64,000 nucleotides of DNA, taken from Climacium dendroides (lineage: Eukaryota > Streptophyta > Bryopsida > Hypnales > Climaciaceae). The DNA lies in NCBI GenBank assembly GCA_950106755.1, contig OX467084.1, positions 5,704,001 through 5,768,000 on the forward strand, written 5' to 3'. Shown piece by piece: positions 1 through 9,699 of this stretch (positions are counted from its first letter, which is position 1; the number at the start of each line of letters is the position of its first letter). Below the pieces are notes generated by a model that did no database searches, had not been told where the DNA came from, and was given only the letters and a program-made list of their open reading frames with translations. Both the position numbers and the translations under genes were made by a program.

Positions 1-3000
1 CGAGCCCAGAAAACCATTGAGTATATCACCAGCCCCTGGACTTCCTGCACTCTTGGTCATATAATCTCCTGCATAATATTTGGTTTCCATCTGTAAATGA
101 TACATCAAATTTCACAGATACTAGTTTCATAAAAACTTCGAAATTCAATATCTTTTCTTCCGTGAGTTGGAACCAACCCGTGCACCCCTCCTGGCTGAGG
201 GGTTTCCGACGGTACCCAGAACGTGACCGGGGGGACGCACAGTTCCGGAGATCGAAACGTAACAAATAAAACAAACAAACAAACAGCCTCATTAAGGTAT
301 AGATGGGCGACAGACATTTGAAGGAGAGAAGCATCTGAAATGCCTGTATGGCCCATACAAATTCGAGCCAACTGCTCTACTAGGTATCAACTCATTCTCG
401 ACATTGGGATCGCTGGAATATCTGATGCAGAGTACACACCTAGAGTAGCTTTGAATCCCTTGCCTGTTGCAATACCCAAAGCATAAGCACCGAGATCTGC
501 TGAAAGAATACATGCGACCATCGGATGGAACACCTTCTTTACTGCTGCAGGTAATCTGTGTGGTTACAAGAGTTAGGAGTTTAGATACAGGATTAGAACC
601 CGCAAATCCACCTTAGAGGTCTAGCACTTCCAGTAAGTACAGAAGGATAATGACAACTGACTGTTGGCATGACTTATTTACAAAACTGTTATTGCATCAC
701 TTCGAGCTTGTGACTGGTTGTTCTGGTACTGCCGAATGTCCACAATGATCGGGATAGTTTTCAGTGACGATGTCTATACAGGAGAATCGGATGATTACCT
801 GGTTCCCACCACGTAGCCAACAACAGTGGCTGCAAGTAAAAAGGGAGCAGCAGTAGTGGCCACCGGTCCCAATGCACTGGGATAACGCAAAGCCATGCAA
901 AAGCTAAGCAACATAATAGCAACCCAAGAGAAGCTCTCCGTTGATGTAAAGGGAGCTGCTTTGGGCACAGGATCGGCTGGAAGAAGCTCTGTCTTCACCA
1001 TCTTTCGCACCTGAACTGTAGTATAGCCTGTCACAAGCAAGGTGCACATCCATCCTCCCACTGCAACACATTACTCAACACTACAGGTGTCCTTGACTAT
1101 ATCCTTGAAAGTCACCACAACAAAAAGGAGGCTTCTAGTGAACATTAGATGCAAATTATTCAACACAAGAGTTGGAGAGATCGGAAACAATACTTTCGTT
1201 ATAGGTCGCCAAGCTAGTAGAATTAAGATGCAGACAAATACCTAAAATAGCTCCTATCGAAGCTCCTTCGCCTGCTGAAATGTCCTTCAGAGCGAGGGGG
1301 ACCACAACCAAGGACGGCACATAGAAAAGAGGTAACCAACGTTGGATGAATAAGTTGGCAGGTGAGAAGAAAGATTCTAAATTGTCCGCAGCATCTTCAA
1401 AGTCACAAACACATAACAATTACAATTTCGTCAATTTTATCAACCCTTCTCATACGCAATACAAAATAATGGTCCATGTTTTAATCCAGATCTGTAAGGT
1501 ACAGACATTGATTAAGAGAGGTACTCTTGGAAATTCAAACGGAGATTATCGTGCTAAAAAATCGACATTCTCAATGAGAAAGTATAGAGAGCACTGCGTT
1601 GTAGAAAAGTAAAGAAACAGCAGTACCGGTGTTGATGGCGCTAATAGTTGTTAGGAGCAGGAACAACAAAAACATTCCAAAGAGCGCACTGGGGAAGCTA
1701 ATGGCGTAGGCCAAGAAGATGTTCTTGAGGCGTTTGTCGAGGGCTATAAATGCTCCCAGAGAAATTACTAGATGTGACAACTCCTTGGCCTGCACATCAT
1801 GAAATCGATTGCTCTTTGGGATCTTCACACTTTCATTTGCTCTCAAATCCATCTAACTCTCTTCGTCTATTCCAGAATTTCCAGTCTTCCGTATTCATCT
1901 CTACATGCATCTCGCTTTCAGAGAATGCAGCAATTCAATACAGAAACTGTTTAATTGTGATCATTCTTGCTGTTCAATGATTGCGGGCAAATAGAACCTA
2001 GAAGGTAACATAGATCGATAGAGAGATGCGTAGGACTTTGAACAATCAATCAAATAAAATTGCGAGAGGAAGAGTCAGAAGAAATAAATTGAGGGAAAGC
2101 AAAGCAAAGTAAGCCTCTGAAATAGAACCTCTCTTTCTCCAGGACACGGTCAGGGTTCTCCATTACCTCCGCTCTTTGAATTCATTTTCTTACCGAAAAA
2201 TACATTAACGATCATTAACCATAAATGTGAAATACAAAATCCAGCACGATCGCCTCAAGTTCCTCCTTAAGTTCCTCCTGATGGACTTGTATTCGAGCTC
2301 TTCTTCGCCTCCATTATCCATTTAGTACGTTTGACAATGCCAAAGGCTAACGGAATCTGCACGAATACAGTAGGCTAAACGGTTCCTTTGAAAACAAATC
2401 TAAGAGCGAGATCGCAGCAACTTCAGAAGTAGCTTGAGGAATGGAGTACTGACCTCTAGAATGTTGCCACTCGCACCTCAAATTTTGTGACTCTTAACAC
2501 AGGCCGTTGCCACAAATCTTTGAACTTAACCAATTCTATGAGCTAGATTAAAAATATATACGCGTAAAAGTAGTGCCAGCAAGATCTATCGTATTGGATC
2601 GTGCCTGACTTTAATTTCACAGTTACAGGAAATGATCGTTCAAGTATATTTTGGTACGAAGGCTACAGGAATTTGCATGAATACCACAGCCTAAGCGGTT
2701 CCTTAGAGAAACAAATATTTGATCAAAATGAAATGGATACAATTTCAGGAATAGCTTCAAGAATTGAGCACTGGTCTCCAGAATTCTGCCACGCGCTCCG
2801 CAAACTTTGTAGCTCAAAACACAGCAGTGCTGCCACAAATCTATACATCTCACCAGTTCTTGTCACGGGACAGAACCGGGCAGTAGCGTACCGTATGCCA
2901 GACGCCCCGCCCCGCACTCGCGCCAACGGCAATGCCGCCGTCGTTTCCAGCGCCGCTCCAGCTCCCTACTCGAGCTCTGGGACGCAAAGCGGACGCTCCT

Positions 3001-3293
3001 TGGACTCCATCGATTCTTTCACCCTCGAATTTGAACCTCATCGCCAACGAATCCAAGGCGTCAAGTCTGGCACTGGATCCCTCGCCATCGCGACCCCGGT
3101 GGCTACTCGATTCCAATCTGGCCCACGCTACAAGTGAGCGCAATTTGATCGCGCTCAAGCTTGAATCAACGGAAAGGGAGTCTGACACGGTCCTATTCCT
3201 ATTACTTTGACCATGAATTGCAGAATTCGTGGAAGAAGATGGAGACAATTGCGTTGTAGCAGCCTGACGGGGCCTTGCTGAAGAGCTCTCCAT
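1..3293 (-). CDS. PLGG1: Plastidial glycolate/glycerate translocator (PLGG1-like), 3' end off window
   Basis: PLGG1 exchanges glycolate for glycerate across the inner chloroplast envelope in photorespiration (family knowledge). Six coding exons are read on the minus strand: 2892-3293, 1627-1789, 1242-1394, 799-1060, 440-555 and 1-68. All junctions are GT-AG and keep frame. Exon 1 encodes 134 residues rich in Ser, Ala and Arg with few acids near the start, which suits a transit peptide. Exon 2 holds membrane-type sequence with FPSALFGMF. Exon 3 has FIQRWLPLFYVPSLVVVPLA, exon 4 VRKMVKTELLPADP, exon 5 KKVFHPMVACILS, and exon 6 PGAGDILNGFLGS. These match the order in plant PLGG1. About 388 residues are visible; the Arabidopsis protein is just over 500, so the C-terminal LrgB-like part is missing at the left edge. 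The start at 3293 and exon 1 itself are the least certain parts, because transit peptides are not conserved. An in-frame ATG at 1852 would give a product without a transit peptide. Confidence 0.92.
127..290. mobile_element. Half-arm of a foldback element inside PLGG1 intron 5
   Basis: This stretch lies in the intron between exons 5 and 6 of the PLGG1 gene. It resembles one arm of the foldback element at 61.1-61.6 kb and the half copy at 60.85-61.08 kb. Shared blocks in the same order are an A-rich start with AAAAACTTC and TTCAATA, then CCCGTGCACCCCTCCT, then GACGGTACC, then a GATC/GATTTC-AAC-motif and an (AAAC)n tail. The copy here is GC-richer than the others. Confidence 0.7.
2345..2842. repeat. 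Diverged tandem duplication in PLGG1 intron 1
   Basis: Two related blocks of about 180 bp lie at 2345-2520 and 2661-2842. Both contain GGCTA, then GGAAT-TGCA-GAATAC, AAGCGGTTCCTT or its variant, CAGAAT-TTGCCAC or its variant, and end with TTGCCACAAATCT or TGCCACAAATCT. Point changes and small indels are frequent, so the duplication is old. Both copies lie in intron 1 (1790-2891) as modelled. Confidence 0.75.
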
Positions 3294-3590
3294 AGCTGTG
3301 GAGCGCCACTCAACGAAACACGCTGCACCCTTTCTTTCTGTCCGGCCAACTGAACCCCGCGCACTGCTTGAGCTGCCTGCACTCTGTTCATCCCGAGAGC
3401 ATATCGTATCGGATTTCGGCAGTGAAGGCCTGCCGTGACTTTCATGTCAGAACCGGCTGACAGACCAATTGCAGTGACGAATTGACGTGAGGGTCTGTCA
3501 AAACTGAATTTCCACGTCAGAATTCACAGATCCAGGTCACCCTAAACGACTTAATTTATCCCTTAAAGTCGAGGCAGACGTTTTACGTCC
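3294..3590. promoter_or_regulatory. Upstream region of PLGG1
   Basis: This is the 5' flank of the PLGG1 gene (minus strand), moderately GC-rich. Two TGACG cores lie close together (3475 and 3483), bracketed by a 9-bp inverted repeat, TGACAGACC at 3458 and GGTCTGTCA at 3492. TGACG is the core bound by plant TGA-type bZIP factors, but the spacing is not that of a classical as-1 element. No clear TATA box was seen. Confidence 0.35.
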
Positions 3591-4623
3591 GATGAATGAC
3601 AAAGAATCTCTCCATGTAGGACAGAAGTGCAACTATTCATCCTCCAAATTTTGTCTTCTATAGTAGTTTGTCTCCCAATGAGTGCTTTTGCATTTTTTTT
3701 AAGCCAACAATTCACACGGTATACAAACATATGATTTCCACGGTGACTGGCTCATCATTTAAGGGTTATGTACTTTGTGACTTTCATCCAACCCCAAAAT
3801 ACCCAAGGCCTTTTTTGAGCTTCTAGGAATTTGTTCTACTGAAGCCAATTAACAAAAGCCAACATTTTGATAAGTTTTATCAATTTTTTTTTGAATTGTG
3901 ACCATAAAAATTCAAACTAGGCATCGTAGAGATTGCATAGGAAAAGAAAGTACAACAATATCATTTATGGATTGAAAGATTATAATGTTTAATCATGACG
4001 GTGTGAAAAGTGCAAAAGTGATTTGAAGTCTTTCAATCTTCTTTTCACATGTCAAATCTAAAAAGTTGGTTACCAAAAAAATATGAGAATAAAAGGCCTA
4101 ACATGCATAAACCCAATCAATTTATGGCTTCTCAAAATCTTCTCTACAATTTTTAAAAATGAATTTCTAATGTGATTTTTTCTCCAAGATTTAGTGTATT
4201 TGAGGCTCATTTCCAAGAGTCATGAAGACTATGGAAAGTCAAGATTACAATGGACACCCTTGCACAAAATCTTGAATAGAAAAATCATAATCAATCATTT
4301 TTAAAATTAGATTTTTGATGTTAAAACTAGACTTCAAAAAGAACTTTTCAAAAAACATAAACTTCTAAAAATAGCAACTTGGTTAGGTTGTATTAATCTT
4401 CAAAATATTAACAACACCAAAATTTGGTGCCTCAAGTATTTAGGGGTTAATCCTTAAACAACAAGTCAGTCACCATGGAAATCATCTATTTGGATATTGT
4501 GTGAATTGTTGGTTCAAAAAAAATGCAAAAGCACCCATTGGAAGACATTCCTTTTTCATACAAAATTGGGAGGATGAATAGTTGCACTTCTGTCCTACAT
4601 GGAGAGATTGTTTGTCATTCATC
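3591..4623. mobile_element. Non-coding DNA transposon with ~190 bp terminal inverted repeats
   Basis: The left end (about 3591-3785) reappears inverted at about 4435-4623 with high identity. Shared blocks include GATGAATGACAAA, CTCCATGTAGGACAGAAGTG, CAACTATTCATCCTCC, GTGCTTTTGCATTTTTTTT and CCAACAATTCACAC. The interior is AT-rich with no convincing ORF. Solo or partial copies of the arm lie at 6267-6365 and 21321-21525, and a short end at about 36838-36866. No clear target-site duplication was found. Long TIRs are typical of Mutator-like elements, but the family is not established. Confidence 0.8.
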
Positions 4624-5700
4624 AACTAGAAAATATCTTCCATATTGTTTATCGGTTGACAAATTCATTGATTTGTCACTTTTCAAATTTCTACCATTAG
4701 ATATTGGGGAGGGCATTTGAGGAATGGGTTTGAGGGCTATTTCAAACTCACTTCCCATGTTGTGAACTAGCCAATGCTAGCCGAAATAAAGAATAATTAT
4801 TTTAAATATTTAAAAAATATTTAAAATATTATTAATTAATATAGTAGCCTCTTGTTCACATCAATTTGTGCTATATATGGCCAAATTCCCATTGTATAGG
4901 AACTCAGGGGAATTTACAACCTTGTTGAGGAGCTAAATCTTATTTAAGGTAATGTTTTCAAGATAGAAGATTGAAAGGTGCCAACAAAGATCACATCTTT
5001 ATGTAGAAATGCTTTCTTCTACTTGCGTTAGTGAGTTGCAAGTTTTAAGACAAACTCAACTAAATATGAAAGCATTTACTCAAGGCATTATAAAGGCATA
5101 CACACAAAAGGAGAAGAAAGAACTTTGGCCCTTTGAGAGGATTGGCATGAGTTAAAAATTTGTTTATTCTAAACCCCCACCAAAGACCTTAGCACAAATG
5201 GAGAAAGTACAAGGAACCATTTCCTCCATTTCAAAGTGTGGATTCTATAGTAAATTATTTTTAATTCTATAATATATTGTTACTTTGGCAACCAAATACA
5301 CACAATAATACTTATGTGGCACCAAATCCACATTGTATTTAATTAATAAACAAGTAACTGCAACACTTACTTGCTTTTCTAGTAAGGGCCTAACAAAACT
5401 TATATTGGCATTGGAAATATAACAACTATCAATGTGAAGCCTTTTCTCCATCATTCCAAAGCCAATGGAAATTTTTCTTTTTTCTATTTCATGATCTTTA
5501 GGGCCACTTTACCTCCAAGCTGGACCTAAGGCCCTTTTAAACTATCAAGTTCTTTTTTTCTTGACTACCTCTTTGAACTGGACCTAAGAAAATTATTAAA
5601 GATCATGATGGATGAAACTTTTATAACCATAGGTTTTTTCTATATATTACACCCCAACCATGCAAAGTGTAATTAATATTCTTTGCTTTGAACTCTCCCT
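4624..5700. other. AT-rich intergenic DNA, no gene seen
   Basis: No ORF with recognisable features or gene-like composition. Short AT-rich direct and inverted words occur near 4790-4850. Nothing else could be supported. Confidence 0.6.
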
Positions 5701-5705
5701 TTGCA

Positions 5706-5890
5706 TAAGATCACATCTAACCAAGTGGGGGACCTTAGAGTACCTATAATTCTTGGTTCCAACCTTAGTGTAAGATCACATCTAATAAAGCCGGGGACCT
5801 TAGAGTGCCTATAATTTTTGGATCCAACCCTAGTGTAAGACCTTAGAGTGCCTATAATTCTTGAATCCAACCCTAGTGTAAGATCACATT
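5706..5890. repeat. Short tandem repeat, ~65 bp unit
   Basis: A unit starting TAAGATCACATCTAA and containing GACCTTAGAGT, CCTATAATTCTTGG and CCAACC-TAGTG begins at 5706, 5771, 5835 and 5879. The first two units are about 65 bp. The third is 44 bp because the early part (TCACATCTAATAAAGCC) is deleted, and the fourth is only a start. Confidence 0.85.
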
Positions 5891-5987
5891 ATAAATTGCC
5901 CATTAGTAGTAGCTAAAAATACTTGCTCTTCTATAGCTATGTCCAATTTCGTGTACTTGATAGAATATCCAAAGTATACCCAAATGG

Positions 5988-6046
5988 AAAAAAAAAAAAT
6001 AACTCCTCATTTTTTTCAAAAAAAAAATAACTCCTCATTTTTTTCC
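5988..6046. repeat. A/T-rich direct duplication
   Basis: An A-run followed by TAACTCCTCATTTTTT occurs twice in a row. It is a simple slippage-type duplication. Confidence 0.7.
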
Positions 6047-6266
6047 CATTTGTTCATTATTGTAGCCACTTATTGTAACCACTTCCTCTTATGGAAGTGC
6101 TTCCACTTCATTGCCAAGTACGTTTGTAGTAAAGGATTTCTGAATACGGATTTGAACATGCAAAAGCTTTTGTTGGATCTAGTAGCAATCAATTTCCGAC
6201 AGATGAATGATGGAGAATCCTTTACATAGAAATTTCGTGTGGAAAGGGGAAGTTTGTACAAGAGCT

Positions 6267-6365
6267 TGACTTCCAATACGTGCTTTAGGATTTTTTTAAA
6301 GCAATGATTCACACAGTTTCAAAAGGGATGATTTCTACAGTCACCAGCCCATCCTTGTAAGGGTT
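6267..6365. mobile_element. Solo arm fragment of the 3.6 kb long-TIR family
   Basis: The stretch shares GACTTCCAAT, GTGCTTT-GGATTTTTTTAAA, CAATGATTCACACAGT, GGATGATTTC and CATCCTTGTAAGGGTTAA with the inner part of the left arm at 3591-3785. The outer part is absent, so it is a truncated copy. Confidence 0.65.
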
Positions 6366-6379
6366 AACAGATATGCAAA

Positions 6380-7104
6380 ATGTAGGAAAAAGGAGTGGAA
6401 CTAATGCCCAAGGAGTACGATTTGCTTTCCAAAAACAATAATATCACATATGATAGCCGATGCTTACAAATGGGCGAAAGCCAGGTGAATACATGCCACC
6501 GGCATTTCTGGAAAACGGGTTCACCGGAATCCCATCACAATGCCCAATAGTTTTTCCTATCAAGTATTATAACCCTGTACAGCGGCCACATTCTATTACA
6601 AACCTTCCATTGATCTGGAATGTTCCTTTGAGACACACTGATCGACAAAATACTAGATAAACAACCTCCCAAGACTTCATTGTTGAAGTCCAGGTTAACA
6701 GAGAATTAAAAAGTTTGCCCTGATCTGGTCTAATGCAGTGCTCAATTTGACTGCTAAGTGCCTAAAGACGGTGGCTTAAGCCACCGATCTTGCAAACCCC
6801 CACCATAGTGACTCCCTTTGAGCACACTTAAATCTTGTTCCTCACAATCTCAATGCGAAACTCCTGTCTGCATATAGAACAATTACTTCACAGTTCTTGC
6901 AATTCTTCCCAGCTTCGTACTCCCTAACTCAGGTGTCACAGCCCATCACAGCCATCTGTGTGAAATGAAACACAACAGGGTAGCTGTGTGGACGAGAAAT
7001 GCAACAACTGAGCAGTATTTGGCAAAACAATGTCTCTGAAAATGGTCTGTACATCAAGTCAGAAATTCAGCGCCGTTACCCAATAATGCAAAACCGAGGT
7101 AGAG
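6380..7104. other. 3' flank of the 7.1-8.7 kb gene, no other gene seen
   Basis: Sequence of intermediate GC content that probably includes the 3' UTR of the minus-strand gene ending at 7105. It contains CCTAAAGACGGTGGCTTAAG with partial internal symmetry at about 6760-6785. No independent ORF is convincing. Confidence 0.45.
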
Positions 7105-8747
7105 TCAACGGTAATAGTCGTCGGCAACACCGTCCGCATGCATGTCCATACTGGAATCGTTTTCATGAAACATATGAGCACCATCCCGAACATGTTGAGA
7201 TTGATGTTGATGTTGATGTTGGTGTTGATGCTGGTGCTGGTGATGCTGAGAAGGATGAAAACCAAAACCAGTGGCAGTAGAATCCTCGTAAGGAGCAGAC
7301 TCCAGTTGATCCTCTCGCAAGTCACTACCTGGCTGCTCCACCCCCAAACCACCCCTTCTGACAGGTTGCACAGAGGTATTGTGCACGGCATAGCCGACTG
7401 GTGCAATTGCGAATGCAGGAAGACACCGCCTGTTAGGGCTGGATAAAGCACTTTGAAACACTGATATTTTCGACTGGTCTGTTGGCGCAGACATTGCTCC
7501 TGTTCGGCCTGAAGTCCCCACGGTACCGTTCACAGGCTGCTGTTGTCCTGGAACCTGCTGCAACTGAGGTCCTGGTGACATTGTCATTTCGTCTCCATTC
7601 CCACCCTCTCCAAGTTCGCTCTGCTCAGGGAATTACAGCATTCAGTCAAGACCAATCAGAGCAGAAAAATGCTATGAAACCCTGCTTGAGTCACATGAGA
7701 CGCAATTGTAATAGCTTGCATTTAGATATCTCAAAGATTTAGATATCTCAAAGAGTAAGTGCAAGAAAGGACTAACCTGAAGGTTAAGAATGATTTGTTC
7801 TGTGGTAATGTTGGAACCATTTTGGTGCTCCCTTACCAACCAGTGGTACAGCTTCTCCTATTACACATGAAACACCACCAATAGTCAATAAAAGGCAACA
7901 ATAGTCATCTACAAACGGATATTATCAAAACCTAAAGGTAGTGTGATAGATCGAAAGACCAACAAGCAGACCAATAGACATCCCCCCAGAAGCGCACTCA
8001 CATTCTAAATAGATGTGGCATCTACTTGCTGAATGCATAACCATGTTCATGCGATACGATAAAGAAGCTAAAAACATTCTATAGTTTGTGCCGCAGCGGA
8101 CATTCAGCAAGAAATATTCTAAAGATATATTTGTTCCATTTTCTACAAAACTATGGATCGTCGACATTGTCAGTCATAATAGAAATACATTGTTCGGGAC
8201 ATTATGCTGTGGACGCTGCAATCAAAAGCAGGCACAAATGCATTCAGGAACTGAAACTATGTTCCATGTTTTCGCGTCTCCATGCAACTGTAGTACCAAC
8301 CAAATATAAAGTCGCCTGGATTGATGCACAGCACTAACCCTAGCAAAGACCCACCATGTCTGGCAACCTCTGTTTCTGCTTGTAGGATGCAGAGGACTAC
8401 CGTCCATATCCCTAAATATGGTCCTGAGCTTGACACGGAATTTGGTCAGACCTAAACCGCACAGACAGCTTTCAGAAGAGAGAACCATCATCGCTCCAAC
8501 CAGAAGCCACATAAAATCAATCAGTAGTCATTAAGGGCGAAAAGAGGCAATCCAATTCGGACCAAGTACATATCATTCATATTCTTACCACTGCATGTCT
8601 CTCGCCTGCCTGATAAGCAATCTTCTGCTGATTCTGGGCTTGCGTGTAAAGCTGAGAGATGGAATTTGCAGCAGTGCAAAACGACGTATACAGGGTTTTC
8701 TCCACCTCATCGAGAGCTGCATTCTCAGACTTCCTCTTCTTCGCCAT
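7105..8747 (-). CDS. Plant-conserved protein of unknown function with His-Gln tract
   Basis: The coding exons on the minus strand are 8589-8747, 7777-7857 and 7105-7620, joined by GT-AG introns in frame, giving 251 residues. The N-terminus (KKRKSENAALDEVEKTLY, then AANSISQLYTQAQNQQK and QAGERHA), the middle (EKLYHWLVREH and TTEQIILNLQ-SELG) and the C-terminus (DQSK, ALSSPNRR, DSSMDMH, DDYY) match, in order, a plant-wide family I recall with no established function. Some databases attach a holocarboxylase synthetase name to it; nothing here supports biotin ligase activity. The last exon encodes an alternating His-Gln tract of about 18 residues (7196-7254) that is probably variable in length. 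The region before the tract is rich in Pro, Gly and Gln and likely disordered. The start is fixed by the conserved N-terminus. An acceptor at 8768 lies just upstream, so the ATG sits in the second transcribed exon. Confidence 0.87.
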
Positions 8748-9180
8748 GACGTCAGCAAGACGCCTGCCTGCAACACAACGGAGCCAGAATCTTAAAAACA
8801 ATTGAAATTCGAATAATAATCACCGAACTCATCACAATCCCCCATCTCGGGAACATATAGAACATTGAAAAATGATGAACGTTCATCATGATACCAGGGA
8901 GGTCACAAATTCAACGTGGCAGTCGAAGAAAGCAACGCCCTTGACCAAAACTACAACGAATGCCTACTACAGAGCACCGCCCACATTAGCCACAGAACTA
9001 AATTGCAAAAGCCGGGCGAATAGAGATCCTCCTCACTCCTACTCCACGTCGAAATTGTAACACGCCGCAAACTCTTCATGAAAAAAAACTACAAGTAAGA
9101 GGTTTCGAGAGGTACATCGAGGTTCGGGATTCAACGCTGCCGCAAACCAGACCATACACGTCACACCTAAACCTAAAACC

Positions 9181-9420
9181 ACTTCTCTCGCTCTCTCCCT
9201 CTCCCTTCCCTACTCCAACCACCTCCCAAACCAATCTCCAACACACGACCAACGAAATCAAACAAGCTCAATTCCCCTCCCGAAATCCCCGTCCATCCTC
9301 CTCTCCGTCCTTCTCCTCCGAATCTCCGCCACCTACAGAATTCACCACCCAACCCCAAACCCTAACTCCGGGTGGGGTTTCTCCCCCTTCTCTCCCCCAA
9401 TCTCCAACCCCCCCATCATC
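9181..9420. promoter_or_regulatory. Pyrimidine-rich tract (GAGA/CT-like) in the 5'-UTR intron
   Basis: The plus strand is almost purely C and T in several runs, for example CTCTCGCTCTCTCCCTCTCC from about 9184. The transcribed minus-gene intron is therefore purine-rich here. Such CT/GA tracts are bound by plant BBR/BPC proteins and are common near promoters; a regulatory role is inferred. Confidence 0.4.
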
Positions 9421-9480
9421 ACATCCACATCCAAAGACTGCATGACAAGTCCAACAAAGACGAGCAAAGGGGAAGCTTAC

Positions 9481-9590
9481 TCGGAGGCTGGGAAGGGAGG
9501 GCAGGAGGAACGAAGGCGAGGTGACGACGCACGACGGAGAGGAGATGGCGATGGAGATGGTGCCTGAGCTCTGGCAGAACTGAAACACAC
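9481..9590 (-). other. Non-coding first exon (5' UTR) of the 7.1-8.7 kb gene
   Basis: A donor (CCGA|GTAAGC) at 9480 on the minus strand pairs with the acceptor TTGCAG before 8767, giving a 713-bp 5'-UTR intron. The exon has no ATG on the minus strand. The upper end is set from the TATA-like motif and is approximate. Confidence 0.5.
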
Positions 9591-9615
9591 GCCTAGCAAA
9601 TGGACTTAAGAAAGG

Positions 9616-9622
9616 ATTTATA
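9616..9622 (-). promoter_or_regulatory. TATA box candidate for the 7.1-8.7 kb gene
   Basis: The minus strand reads TATAAAT within TTATTATAAATCC, about 135 bp upstream of the first donor. This spacing fits a first exon of about 110 bp. The assignment rests on motif and position only. Confidence 0.45.
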
Positions 9623-9699
9623 ATAAGAAGGGATTCATTTGGCTTTCCAACTTGCTGGTAGCCACTATGGAAGGGAAGGGGAGGTGGTGTGCCCAATTT

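Noticed and set aside
2601..3137. 178-codon plus-strand ORF
   Set aside because: It overlaps the PLGG1 first exon on the other strand and includes the intron duplication. It has no known domain.
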